A stretch of 26,050 nucleotides of DNA from Proteobacteria bacterium UBA2133. GTDB taxonomy: Bacteria; Pseudomonadota; Gammaproteobacteria; Arenicellales; UBA868. Under the pieces are notes generated by a model. That model worked only from the letters and a program-made list of their open reading frames with translations, searched no databases and was not told the DNA's origin. Position numbers and translations under genes: made by a program. Below are positions 8,471 through 16,548 of the stretch, piece by piece. How positions within the stretch are numbered: position 1 is the stretch's first letter; every line of letters starts with the position of its first letter. The DNA is taken from the NCBI GenBank assembly GCA_002327725.1, contig DCXP01000028.1, positions 1 through 26,050 on the forward strand. The letters are read 5' to 3'.

Positions 8471-8488
8471 TGGCAAATGCTTTTGCCA
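8471..8488 (+). terminator. Hairpin after cupin gene
   Basis: A perfect 7-bp inverted repeat (TGGCAAA, loop TGCT, TTTGCCA) begins 56 bases after the cupin stop. It has no clean T-run after it, so it is at best a weak terminator or an RNA-stability hairpin. Confidence 0.3.
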
Positions 8489-8576
8489 GGGTTTGACCTT
8501 GGTCCATAGCAAGGCGATCATGTAGCTTCATGGTTTCGTGGATTTGCTGAACTGGACCCCCTGGAGATCTCACGAC

Positions 8577-8780
8577 GTGCAGAATCCGCTTGAAAACCTG
8601 ATTGCCGCCAACCCGCATTTTTATGAGGCGCTCGCCTCGGGTGACTGCGGCCAGATGCAGCGTATCTGGTCTGATGCCGACACTATCACCTGTATTCATC
8701 CGGGGTGGGGTCCCGTTGCCGGGCGCGAGGCCCGGCCCACGCCTGACCCGGGCAACGCCCCGGAAATCGCCGGCCGCCTT
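8577..8780 (+). pseudogene. Truncated SnoaL/NTF2-like domain gene
   Basis: From a GTG at 8577 (GGAG about 10 bases upstream) the plus strand reads QNPLENLIAANPHFYEALAS, then GDCGQMQRIWSDADTITCIH and PGWGPVAGREA. This is the N-terminal half of the SnoaL/NTF2-like fold seen in small ketosteroid-isomerase-like proteins, where a helical start leads to (V/T)-x-CIHPG and GREAV. After GREA (about base 8730) the similarity stops and the frame runs on in low-quality sequence into the 3' end of the opposing permease gene. About 80-90 residues of a normal domain are missing. It is a deletion remnant or a junction created by rearrangement. Confidence 0.6.
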
Positions 8781-10011
8781 ACTCGTGCCGAAGCGCCTCG
8801 ATGGGATCCAGGCGGGATGCCTTGAGCGCCGGATAGTAGCCGAAGAACACGCCTACAAGCGCGGCAAACCCCATTGCCACAACTGCCGAAAACGGCGAAG
8901 TGATCACCGGCCAGCCCGCGATGCCGGCTGCCGCAAGGGAGCCGCCGAAGCCCAGAATAACCCCCACCAGACCACCGATCAGTGACACCGCGACCGCTTC
9001 GGCGACGAACTGCAGCAGGATATCCCGGCCTGTGGCACCCACAGCCATCCGCAGGCCGATCTCGCGTGTTCGCTCGGTGACCGAAACCAGCATGATGTTC
9101 ATTATGCCGATCCCGCCGACAATCAGCGAAATCCCGGCGACGGCCGCCAGCAGCATGGACATCGTGCGCTCCGACTTTGCCCGTGCCTCAAGATACTGGG
9201 CGATATTGCGCACATAGAAATCATCCGGCTGGCCGGGACGAATCCGGTGGCGCTGTCGCAGGACTTCCATGACCTGCTCCTCAGCGGCATCCAGCAGATC
9301 GGCCGAGCGCGCCTTCACGGTAATGTCGCGCACGAATCGGCCACGGAACCGTTCACCCACATTCATACGTGACTTGGCCGTCGATATCGGCACGAACACG
9401 ACATCATCATGATCGCGACCCCAGGATGATTCACCCTTGGGCCGCGTGACACCAATGACCCTGAACGGTATCCGTTCAATTCGAATGATATTACCGATCG
9501 GGTTCTGGCCAGGCAGCAATTGCTCGACGATGGTCTCGCCAATAATCGCCACCTTGGCCGCGGCGCGTTCTTCCTGCGGGTTGAAGGTGCGGCCTTCGCC
9601 GATGGTCCAGTCCCGCGCACGGAGGTAGGCATCGCCGACGCCGTAAACCGTCGTAAACCAGTTGCTGTTTCCGGAGACCACCTGGCCCGTGGTTCGAACC
9701 GTCGGCGCTGCAATCGCAATGGCTGACGCCTGCCTCTCGATTGCCGCCGCATCGGCCTTGGTCAGCGAGACCTTGCTGTTGGAACCACCACGTACCCCGC
9801 CCGAGACACTGGTGCCGTTGCGAACGAACAGCACGTTTTCACCCAGGCCCTGTATGGCTTCGTCGATGCGCCGTTCGGCGCCTTTTCCCACACCGACCAT
9901 CGCAATCACGGCCGCCACACCGATGATGATGCCCAGGGTCGTCAGGGCCGTGCGCAGCTTGTTGGACCGCAGCGAGGCCGCAGCGCTGAGCAGACAGTCC
10001 GAAAATGTCAT
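8779..10011 (-). CDS. MacB-type ABC transporter permease (FtsX/MacB_PCD)
   Basis: A 410-residue permease of the type VII (MacB/LolCE) ABC family, which transmits force across the inner membrane to drive export from the periplasm rather than transporting through itself. Helix 1 (about 20-42, TLGIIIGVAAVIAMVGVG) is followed by a periplasmic MacB_PCD domain of roughly 230 residues. Three C-terminal helices come from about residue 285, with the FtsX signature TERTREIGLRMAVGATGRDI. It ends in the common DPIEALRHE. Its ATG overlaps the stop of the ATPase gene by 4 bases (ATGA), so they are translationally coupled. The ATPase is a separate gene, unlike E. coli MacB where they are fused. Confidence 0.92.
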   Translation of the reverse strand: MTFSDCLLSAAASLRSNKLRTALTTLGIIIGVAAVIAMVGVGKGAERRIDEAIQGLGENVLFVRNGTSVSGGVRGGSNSKVSLTKADAAAIERQASAIAIAAPTVRTTGQVVSGNSNWFTTVYGVGDAYLRARDWTIGEGRTFNPQEERAAAKVAIIGETIVEQLLPGQNPIGNIIRIERIPFRVIGVTRPKGESSWGRDHDDVVFVPISTAKSRMNVGERFRGRFVRDITVKARSADLLDAAEEQVMEVLRQRHRIRPGQPDDFYVRNIAQYLEARAKSERTMSMLLAAVAGISLIVGGIGIMNIMLVSVTERTREIGLRMAVGATGRDILLQFVAEAVAVSLIGGLVGVILGFGGSLAAAGIAGWPVITSPFSAVVAMGFAALVGVFFGYYPALKASRLDPIEALRHE

Positions 10012-10751
10012 TCCAGGGAAGGCCCGGATTCCGGAGCATTCACGGTGACGGCATCGCCCGCTCGACCCTGTGCCTCGTCTGTGATTAGACGACCATCTCG
10101 GAAGGTCAGTACCCGTCGGGCATAGCGGGCTACGTCGCGCTCGTGGGTCACAAGAATAACCGTCATCCCGCGACCGTTGAGGTCATCCAGCAGAGCCATG
10201 ATCTCGCCCCCCGTCACGCTGTCCAGCGCACCGGTTGGTTCATCCGCGAGCACGATACCAGGATCATTGACAATGGCACGGGCGATCGCGACCCGCTGCA
10301 TCTCTCCGCCGGAGAGTTGTGTGGGCAGATGGTGACGCCGGTCCGCCAGCCCGACCGCGTCGAGCGCTCGCGCTGCCTTCTCGGCACGCTCCACACGGGG
10401 TTCACCACTGTACAGCAGCGGCAACTCCACATTGGCCTGGGCAGTCGCTCCGGCCATCAGGTTGAAGGCCTGGAACACGAAACCGACCTTGTGTCTGCGG
10501 ATTCGGGCAAGATCATCGCGCCCCAGCCGGGACACGTCCTCACCGTCAAGCTGGTATTCGCCGGATGTGGGAGTATCCAGGCAGCCCAGCACATGCATAC
10601 AGGTCGACTTACCCGACCCGGACGGTCCCATGATGGCCACGAACTCCCCGTGGGTGATGTCGACCGTCAACTCTTTAAGTGCATGAACGACCTGGGAGCC
10701 CATTGAAAACTCCCGACCCAGGCCCCGTGTCCGAATAACGGCCGACTCCAT
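10008..10751 (-). CDS. MacB/LolD-type ABC transporter ATP-binding protein
   Basis: A 247-residue ABC ATPase with all nucleotide-binding motifs intact. Walker A is GPSGSGKST (about 42-50), the Q-loop FVFQAFNLM, signature LSGGEMQRVAIARAI, Walker B IVLADEP and the switch His in LVTHERD. The LolD/MacB subclass is recognisable from the opening RTRGLGREFSMGSQVVHALK and the short overall length. It sits 15 bases after the membrane-fusion gene and overlaps the permease start. It powers the MacAB-like exporter formed by the three genes. Confidence 0.94.
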   Translation of the reverse strand: MESAVIRTRGLGREFSMGSQVVHALKELTVDITHGEFVAIMGPSGSGKSTCMHVLGCLDTPTSGEYQLDGEDVSRLGRDDLARIRRHKVGFVFQAFNLMAGATAQANVELPLLYSGEPRVERAEKAARALDAVGLADRRHHLPTQLSGGEMQRVAIARAIVNDPGIVLADEPTGALDSVTGGEIMALLDDLNGRGMTVILVTHERDVARYARRVLTFRDGRLITDEAQGRAGDAVTVNAPESGPSLE

Positions 10752-10766
10752 GACCTGCTGTCGCCC

Positions 10767-12266
10767 TCAGGGTGATCCCGGTGCCAGTCCGACAATCACG
10801 CTGTCACCTTCAGCGATTTCGCCATCGACGATCTGCGTGTGTGTACCGTCCGATAGACCCGCCGTCACCGGATTGGCTACAGGCTGGCCGCTCGCATCCA
10901 GTGTCCAAGCCGTCGCCCGACGGTAGCCCGCGCTCTTGGCCTCAACACGCATCAGCCGGTACTGCTTCTTCTGCTCAGTATCGAGCAACTCTTCCACACG
11001 ACGGCCGGCCTGAGCCCGCAACTGCCTGATAGCTTCACGGAATTCATCACCCGACACACCGCCTTCGCGCAGGCCGCCGATTGACTGTCCCATCTCGGCA
11101 TAGATTGACTTCACTGCCGCGAGTTGTTCCTCGCTCAACTCTAGCCTTTCTTCCAGTGCCGTGATCATCGCACGCATCCGTTCGCGGCCGCCCCCTGATC
11201 CTGAGGACCTGGAGCTTTCGCGCTTTGCGCCCGCCGGTGTAAAGCGCAACGCCGCCGAGGGAACCCTGAGCACGTCGTGTTTCTGGCCAACGATAATCTC
11301 TATGCTGGCGGTCATTCCGGGCAGCAGGCTCTGGTCGTTGTTCCGGGTACCGACAATGATCACGTAAGTCACCACACCCGATACCTCTACCGGCTGCTTT
11401 CGCACCTGCACGACTTCTCCCGTAAACACCCGATCGGGATAAGCGTCTACCGTAAAGCGGGCCTTCTGGCCCTCGGTAATACCTCCGATATCAGCCTCGT
11501 CGACGCTGACCTCCAGATGAATATCACTAAGGTCCTGAGCCAGGGTAAACAGCACCGGTGCCTGCAGGCTCGCAGCGACGGTCTGCCCGACGTCTGCTGC
11601 ACGGTTGATCACGACACCGTCAACCGGCGACCTGATCAGCGTATGACCAAGTTCGAGTTCAGTCTCGAGCAACCTGCCTTTACGGGACTCCACCTGCGCG
11701 AGCGCGGTCTGAACCTGGGCTTTTTGTTTTTTGAGGCTGGCCAGGGTTCCATCAACGCGGGCATACGCCTGATCGTGCAGTGCCACGGCACGGTCTACGG
11801 TACTCTCGGGCACGACCTTTCGTGCAAACAGTGACCGCTTACGCTCGAGATCCTCGGCAAGCTCAGCTAAAGCGGCACGGCTGCCGTAAAGCTCAGCCTG
11901 GAGTTCTTCCAGGGCCGCTTTTTGCATGGTCACATTGGCTCTGGCAAAAGCCACATCGGCCTGGGCCACCTTGAGCCTTGCTGCAAACGGTGCGGAGTCG
12001 ATTCTGGCAATGACCACGCCGGCCTCAACCCGGGAATTAAAATCAACCAGCACTTCGGCGATCTGGCCAGAGACCTGGGAACCGATCTCGACAGTCATGA
12101 CCGGCTGCACCCGGCCGGTCGAGGAGATCACCATCTGAATCTCACCACGATCGATCTTCCCGAGACGATAGCCCGGCGATTCCTTTTGCCCATCCAACTC
12201 GAGAAAACCGTAGGCTCCGAGGGCTATGAGAATCAGAATGACGAGCAGCCATATCCAGCGCCGCAT
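10767..12266 (-). CDS. MacA-like periplasmic adaptor (HlyD/MFP) with an inserted Spy/LTxxQ-like region
   Basis: A 499-residue inner-membrane-anchored adaptor linking a MacB-type pump to an outer-membrane channel. There is an N-terminal anchor helix (6-23), the lipoyl half-motif at about 60-90 (GSQVSGQIAEVLVDFNSRVE), a long coiled-coil hairpin (about 95-205), the second lipoyl half (HTLIRSPVDGVVINRAADVG) and a beta-barrel to about 340. Where the membrane-proximal domain should simply continue, residues about 345-450 add a Ser/Gly linker and a charged helical region. That region has LSEEQ (377-381) and LLDTEQKKQY (427-436), the spacing of the paired LTxxQ motifs of Spy/CpxP chaperones. The final beta segment then resumes (AWTLDASGQP...VIVG). 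AAGGAG precedes the ATG. It heads the operon; no TolC gene is in view. Confidence 0.9.
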   Translation of the reverse strand: MRRWIWLLVILILIALGAYGFLELDGQKESPGYRLGKIDRGEIQMVISSTGRVQPVMTVEIGSQVSGQIAEVLVDFNSRVEAGVVIARIDSAPFAARLKVAQADVAFARANVTMQKAALEELQAELYGSRAALAELAEDLERKRSLFARKVVPESTVDRAVALHDQAYARVDGTLASLKKQKAQVQTALAQVESRKGRLLETELELGHTLIRSPVDGVVINRAADVGQTVAASLQAPVLFTLAQDLSDIHLEVSVDEADIGGITEGQKARFTVDAYPDRVFTGEVVQVRKQPVEVSGVVTYVIIVGTRNNDQSLLPGMTASIEIIVGQKHDVLRVPSAALRFTPAGAKRESSRSSGSGGGRERMRAMITALEERLELSEEQLAAVKSIYAEMGQSIGGLREGGVSGDEFREAIRQLRAQAGRRVEELLDTEQKKQYRLMRVEAKSAGYRRATAWTLDASGQPVANPVTAGLSDGTHTQIVDGEIAEGDSVIVGLAPGSP

Positions 12267-12498
12267 AGTGGTCTCCTTCTAGTGAACCGGGTATTTGTGC
12301 GGGTTCTTTAGTTGATCCTGTTTCACTCGCTCATCTTCGACGTCTGGCAGTCTTGAGGCCCACCCAGGGCCACGATCGGGAACTGGCCGGCCCGGTCGAA
12401 CGGTCCGCCATTTGTTCAAGATCAAGAACTCCCTTACCCGGCGATCACAGGACTATAACTGGCATAGGAATAATACTCACCGGGGCCATTGAGTCGGA
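12267..12498. other. Promoter region of the MacAB-like operon
   Basis: The minus-strand operon must start here; its ribosome-binding site AAGGAG is the complement of about 12275-12280. No confident -35/-10 pair was found, and no coding signal is recognisable on either strand. Confidence 0.4.
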
Positions 12499-12647
12499 GA
12501 AAGTGTTAACCCTATCGCCGGAATAAAGTGTAACCCATGTGGTCGGTATCGGCCGCAGAAGAAAAGATCATTTCGATCCTCGAGTATCGGAAGAATCACG
12601 CCCTTTCCACCCAGGCCCCGCAGCAGCTGGCCATCGCCGACAACCAG
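12499..12647 (+). mobile_element. Possible insertion-sequence end and 5' transposase remnant
   Basis: Two near-identical direct repeats, AAAGTGTTAACCC (about 12499-12511) and AAAGTGTAACCC (12525-12536), are 25 bases apart. Each has a CCGG-type stretch nearby. From memory this resembles the TGTTAACCC/TGTAACCC termini of some IS481-type elements. Immediately after, an ATG (12537) opens a 37-codon frame (MWSVSAAEEKIISILEYRKN...) ending at TAG (12645-12647). Its helical, EK-rich start could be the N-terminus of a helix-turn-helix transposase. No matching right end was seen in the window, so this would be a solo remnant. The assignment is tentative. Confidence 0.3.
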
Positions 12648-12773
12648 TAGCACCAAACGCGGCGCCAAATTGGTGGCGCAAACCCCAGTCCGATGCTAAA
12701 TTAGCCTGCGCGTTGGAAAAGGCGTGTCAACGGAATACGCCGCAACGACTTCTTTATACCAATGAGAGGAATC

Positions 12774-12785
12774 TAAGGAGGGCTC
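12774..12785 (+). promoter_or_regulatory. Strong ribosome-binding site of the permuted substrate-binding protein
   Basis: TAAGGAGGGCTC directly precedes the ATG at 12786, an almost perfect anti-Shine-Dalgarno match. It fixes the start and fits high translation of a periplasmic binding protein relative to its membrane partners. Confidence 0.85.
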
Positions 12786-14405
12786 ATGAAACATTCAATT
12801 TTCTCACCGGCTATTGCGGGCATCCTCGCAACAGCCTTCCTGGCCGGTCCCGCGGGGGCCTTCCAGGGAAACAGCGTAGCCGCCAAAGACTGTAGCTACG
12901 GCGGCAAGATCAAGTCTATCGAGGCGGTCAATGCGCATACCGTCCGCTTTTCGATGTGCAAGCCTGATCCGGCGTTCATGGCAAAAGCCGCCTTCACTCC
13001 CTTCGGCATCCAGCCCGAGGAGTATCTGAACGCGACTGGCGGTGGCGGCGACATTCTTGAAAAACCCGTGGGCACTGGCCCGTGGAAACTTGAAAAATGG
13101 GCTCGCGGCGACAGCATCATTATGCGTCGTTTCGATGACTACTGGGGTCAGGCCGCGCCGTACGGGACCCTTGTCATCCGCTGGTCCGACAGCGGTGCGG
13201 GGCGACTGGTCGAACTACGAGCCGGAACTGTCGACCAGATTACCAACATCAGTCCGGATGACTTTGATTCGGTCAAAAACGATCCGAGTCTCACGTTCAT
13301 TCCGGTCGCCAACCCGAATACGCTGTATCTGGCGATGACCAATACCTTCAAGCCTTTCGATGATCTGCGCGTGCGCAAGGCGATCGCGATGGGCATCGAT
13401 CGTGCGCGAATTGTAGATAACTTCTTCCCGGGTGGATCGGAAGTAGCATCGCACTTCACGCCCTGCTCAATCACCAACGCCTGCGAAGGTGAGAGTTGGT
13501 ATGAGTTTGACGCAGGAAAAGCCAAAGCGATGCTTGCTGAAGCGGGTTATCCCGACGGCTTTAAGACAAAAATCTTCTTCCGTGACGTTTTCCGTGGATA
13601 TCTCCCAGAGCCAAGCATCGTTGCGGTCGAGTTCCAGACCCAGCTTCGGGATAACCTCGGCATCGATGCTGAAGTGGTCGTGATGGAATCAGGAGAATTC
13701 ATCGACGAATCAACCAACGGACGTCTGGACGGCTTCTACCTGCTGGGTTGGGGTGCGGACTATCCGCACGTCACGAACTTCCTGGATTTCCACTTCAGTT
13801 CAAAGAACCCGCAGTATGGCACTCCGCATCCGGAGATATACAAACTCCTTGAAGAGGCTTCCAGTATCGGTGATGCTGCTGTAGCACGGCCGCTTTACGA
13901 GGATGCTAACAATGCCATCAAAGCGATTGTGCCGATGGTCCCGATCGCCCATGGCGCCTCCGCATCCGCCGCTTTAGCAGGCGTCAAGAACGCCCACTTC
14001 CGTCCATTTGGCGCACCGCTCTTCCATCGTGCGGATCCGGGCAAAGACACCTTTGTGTTCATGCAGAACGCGGAGCCCATCAGCCTGTACTGCACCGACG
14101 AAACAGACGGGGAATCGCTTGCCGCCTGTCAGCAGGTGGTCGAGCCGCTGCTAGGCTATGCGATCGATTCAGGCGCCATCGAGGCCCGCCTTGCCACCGA
14201 CTGCTCGGCGAACGCCGACTCCACCGTGTGGACTTGCGAGTTGCGAAAAGGCGTCAAGTTCCATGATGGCTCAAGCCTTGATGCAAACGATGTGGTTGCG
14301 TCATGGGCTGCAGGCATTGACGCTGCCAACCCCAATCACAAAGGCAACACCGGAGCTTTCGAGTACTACAGTTACCTTTGGGATGGTCTGATGAACGCCC
14401 AATAA
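12786..14405 (+). CDS. ABC importer substrate-binding protein, SBP family 5, circularly permuted
   Basis: A 539-residue periplasmic binding protein with a clear signal peptide (cleavage near AGA-FQ, about residue 25). Family 5 proteins such as DppA normally run: opening strand, PGLAe-W, LR-x-GVKFHDG, AeDVV, then TV-x-F, PVGTGPW, YWG, DD-x-RVR-A, WGADYP. Here the mature protein starts in the middle (IKSIEAVNAHTVRFSM at 42-57, PVGTGPW at 94-100, FDDLRVRKAIAMGIDR at 191-206, GWGADYP at 321-327). After the usual C-terminal region (IVPMVPIAHG) a new strand DTFVFMQNAEPISLY begins at 421. It is followed by WTCELRKGVKFHDG and LDANDVVASW at 482-507, ending at EYYSYLWDGL. Each part appears once, so this is a permutation, not a duplication. 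It heads the importer operon. Substrate unknown. Confidence 0.88.
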   Translation: MKHSIFSPAIAGILATAFLAGPAGAFQGNSVAAKDCSYGGKIKSIEAVNAHTVRFSMCKPDPAFMAKAAFTPFGIQPEEYLNATGGGGDILEKPVGTGPWKLEKWARGDSIIMRRFDDYWGQAAPYGTLVIRWSDSGAGRLVELRAGTVDQITNISPDDFDSVKNDPSLTFIPVANPNTLYLAMTNTFKPFDDLRVRKAIAMGIDRARIVDNFFPGGSEVASHFTPCSITNACEGESWYEFDAGKAKAMLAEAGYPDGFKTKIFFRDVFRGYLPEPSIVAVEFQTQLRDNLGIDAEVVVMESGEFIDESTNGRLDGFYLLGWGADYPHVTNFLDFHFSSKNPQYGTPHPEIYKLLEEASSIGDAAVARPLYEDANNAIKAIVPMVPIAHGASASAALAGVKNAHFRPFGAPLFHRADPGKDTFVFMQNAEPISLYCTDETDGESLAACQQVVEPLLGYAIDSGAIEARLATDCSANADSTVWTCELRKGVKFHDGSSLDANDVVASWAAGIDAANPNHKGNTGAFEYYSYLWDGLMNAQ

Positions 14406-14437
14406 GCTAAAACGTTCCTTGTAGACCTTTTGGATAA

Positions 14438-14472
14438 GACGGGCAGTACCTCGGTACTGCCCGTCTGTTTTT
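14438..14472 (+). terminator. Intrinsic terminator/attenuator between binding-protein and permease genes
   Basis: A perfect 13-bp stem (GACGGGCAGTACC / GGTACTGCCCGTC, with central TC so effectively a CTCG tetraloop) is followed by TGTTTTT. It lies 33 bases after the binding-protein stop and 36 bases before the first permease start. This fits partial termination that makes binding protein in excess over the membrane components, as in many ABC importer operons. Confidence 0.85.
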
Positions 14473-14507
14473 CAAGACGCCAACAAAAAAGCGAGATCGC
14501 TTAGGTC

Positions 14508-15587
14508 ATGCTGCAGTACATCATCCGCAGACTCTTGGTTGCGATACCGGTTCTTTTCGGCATTCTCCTGGTGACGTTCGTACTCGCGCGTATGATCCCG
14601 GGCGATCCATGTAAAGCCATCCTCGGAGAAAAAGCGACCGTTGAGGTCTGCGAACGGTTCGCGCGCGATCATGGACTTGATCAACCGATCGTGGTGCAGT
14701 TCGGCATCTACGCAAAGGATATTCTACGAGCCGATTTCGGAGAATCCATCCGCTTCAGCCGTCCTGTCAGTCAGATTCTGGTTGAACGTCTGCCAATGAC
14801 GATTGAACTTGCGGTCGGTGGGCTGCTGCTGGCAATTCTGATCGGCGTTCCGCTCGGCATCATTTCGGCGATGCGGCACAACACCGGAACTGATGTCGCG
14901 ACAATGGTTGTCGCCAACATTGGAATCTCAATGCCCGTTTTCTGGCTGGGATTGATGCTCGCCTACCTATTCGCGCTAGTCCTCAAGGGGACACCGTTCT
15001 GGCTGCCGCCATCGGGACGCCTTAGTGCCGGGCTGGTATCCGTACCGTTTTATGAAGCCTGGAGCTGGCAGCTGGCCCCCGGCACCACGTGGACCAAATT
15101 CCTCGAATTTATCTCCAATCATTTTGTATTTAATGCTCTGATTACGGGCAACTGGAAAATTCTTAAAGATGCTGTCCAGCATCTGATCCTGCCGGTGTTC
15201 GCCTTGTGTACGATTCCCATGGCCATCATCGCGCGCATGACGCGGTCCAGCCTGCTTGAAGTGCTTGGACGAGATTACATCCGAACCGCCCGGGCCAAAG
15301 GCGCAATTGAACGCAGGGTTCTTATTGGACATGCACTGCGAAACGCCCTGCTGCCTGTTGTAACCATCCTCGGACTCCAGATGGGGGGATTGCTGAGCGG
15401 GGCGGTGCTCACTGAGACCGTATTTGGTCTTGCAGGAGTGGGTCGAATGCTCTTTGAGGCCATCACCGCCCGAGATTACCCGATCATCCAGGCATTTACC
15501 GTGGTGATTGCAGTCTGCTACATGTTAATTAACCTGATCGTTGACGTTTCCTATGCTTTCCTTGACCCTAAAGTACGATTGGACTGA
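14508..15587 (+). CDS. Dpp/Opp-type ABC importer permease, DppB-like
   Basis: A 359-residue permease of the BPD_transp_1 family. The N-terminus is the DppB hallmark (YIIRRLLVAIPVLFGILLVTF, then RMIPGDPC). Several transmembrane helices follow, including about 98-120, 130-155, 230-250 and 325-350. The cytoplasmic EAA loop that docks the ATPase reads GRDYIRTARAKGAIERRVLI (about 253-272). The start has only a weak AGG upstream, consistent with lower translation than the binding protein. It is followed after 3 bases by the second permease. Confidence 0.93.
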   Translation: MLQYIIRRLLVAIPVLFGILLVTFVLARMIPGDPCKAILGEKATVEVCERFARDHGLDQPIVVQFGIYAKDILRADFGESIRFSRPVSQILVERLPMTIELAVGGLLLAILIGVPLGIISAMRHNTGTDVATMVVANIGISMPVFWLGLMLAYLFALVLKGTPFWLPPSGRLSAGLVSVPFYEAWSWQLAPGTTWTKFLEFISNHFVFNALITGNWKILKDAVQHLILPVFALCTIPMAIIARMTRSSLLEVLGRDYIRTARAKGAIERRVLIGHALRNALLPVVTILGLQMGGLLSGAVLTETVFGLAGVGRMLFEAITARDYPIIQAFTVVIAVCYMLINLIVDVSYAFLDPKVRLD

Positions 15588-15590
15588 GGC

Positions 15591-16544
15591 ATGATGTCAT
15601 TAAAAGGAGCCGCCGACTCTCTCTCCGACGGAATTGATGAGCAATGGCTGCAGACCAAACCGATCTCCCTTTGGAAGACCACCCTGAGGCGACTGTTGCG
15701 CCGAAAAACGGGGATTGTCGGCCTGATCCTGATTGGCTTTATGATGACCATGGCGATCGGGGCGCCGGCTTTCGCGCCTTATGATCCCGAACAAGTTCTG
15801 ATCGGTAAAGAGAAAGTCCGGAAACGCGAGGCGCCGTGCATTCATCTGCTTGGCTGCCCCAGCGAAAGGCCGCAACACCTCATGGGTATCGACGGGAACT
15901 TTCGCGATCAATTGAGTCGCGTGATTTATGGCGCAAGAGTCAGCCTGTCGATCGGCTTTACGACGGTGTTATTTGCCTTCTTCGGGGGGACAATACTCGG
16001 CGCAATCGCTGCCTACTGGGGTGGATGGCTCGATAACTTGATCATGCGCATCATGGATGTAATCCTCGGATTCCCCTCCTTGCTGCTTGCGATTGCCATC
16101 GTCGCCGTACTCGGGCCGGGCATCCGAAACGCGCTTTTTGCAATATCCATAGTGACGCTGCCGGCCTACGCCAGGGTGATGCGTGCCAGCGTACTTTCCA
16201 TTAAGGAGATGGATTACGTTGCGGCCTCTCAGGCCCTTGGCGCAAGTCGTCTCCGGATCCTGCTGACCCGAATCGTACCGAACGCATTGACGCCGATTGT
16301 GGTGTTATCAACCCTCGGAATCGCGAGCGCGATTCTGGATGCCGCTGGACTGTCGTTTCTGGGCCTGGGTGCGCAGCCACCGACGCCCGAATGGGGAACA
16401 ATGCTGGGTGCTGAACGCAACCAGGTCTTCAGTGCGCCGCACCTCGTCTTTTTCCCGGGTCTCGCGATCATGCTGACGGTGCTTGGGTTCAACCTGTTGG
16501 GTGATGGGCTTCGGGACGCACTCGATCCTCGCCTCAACCACTGA
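15591..16544 (+). CDS. Dpp/Opp-type ABC importer permease, DppC-like
   Basis: A 317-residue partner permease. It has an N-terminal OppC_N helix (about 42-62), then a periplasmic loop with two Cys (APCIHLLGCP) before MGIDGNFRDQLSRVIYGARV. Typical DppC proteins have GTD-x-x-GRD there, so the motif is slightly altered. The EAA loop is MDYVAASQALGASRLRILLT. The C-terminus GDGLRDALDPRL is typical. Two ATG codons in a row (15591, 15594) are possible starts after GAGG. It pairs with the DppB-like permease to form the transmembrane channel. Confidence 0.93.
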   Translation: MMSLKGAADSLSDGIDEQWLQTKPISLWKTTLRRLLRRKTGIVGLILIGFMMTMAIGAPAFAPYDPEQVLIGKEKVRKREAPCIHLLGCPSERPQHLMGIDGNFRDQLSRVIYGARVSLSIGFTTVLFAFFGGTILGAIAAYWGGWLDNLIMRIMDVILGFPSLLLAIAIVAVLGPGIRNALFAISIVTLPAYARVMRASVLSIKEMDYVAASQALGASRLRILLTRIVPNALTPIVVLSTLGIASAILDAAGLSFLGLGAQPPTPEWGTMLGAERNQVFSAPHLVFFPGLAIMLTVLGFNLLGDGLRDALDPRLNH

Positions 16545-16548
16545 TCTC

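Noticed and set aside
12477..12668. 63-codon minus-strand frame upstream of the importer operon.
   Set aside because: No ribosome-binding site or family similarity; it overlaps the direct repeats judged to be a possible IS end.
16483..16548. Upstream extension of the DppD-like ATPase by 22 residues.
   Set aside because: It lies inside the preceding permease gene, has no family similarity, and MPEPPVLTVEGL at 16549 is the normal family start.
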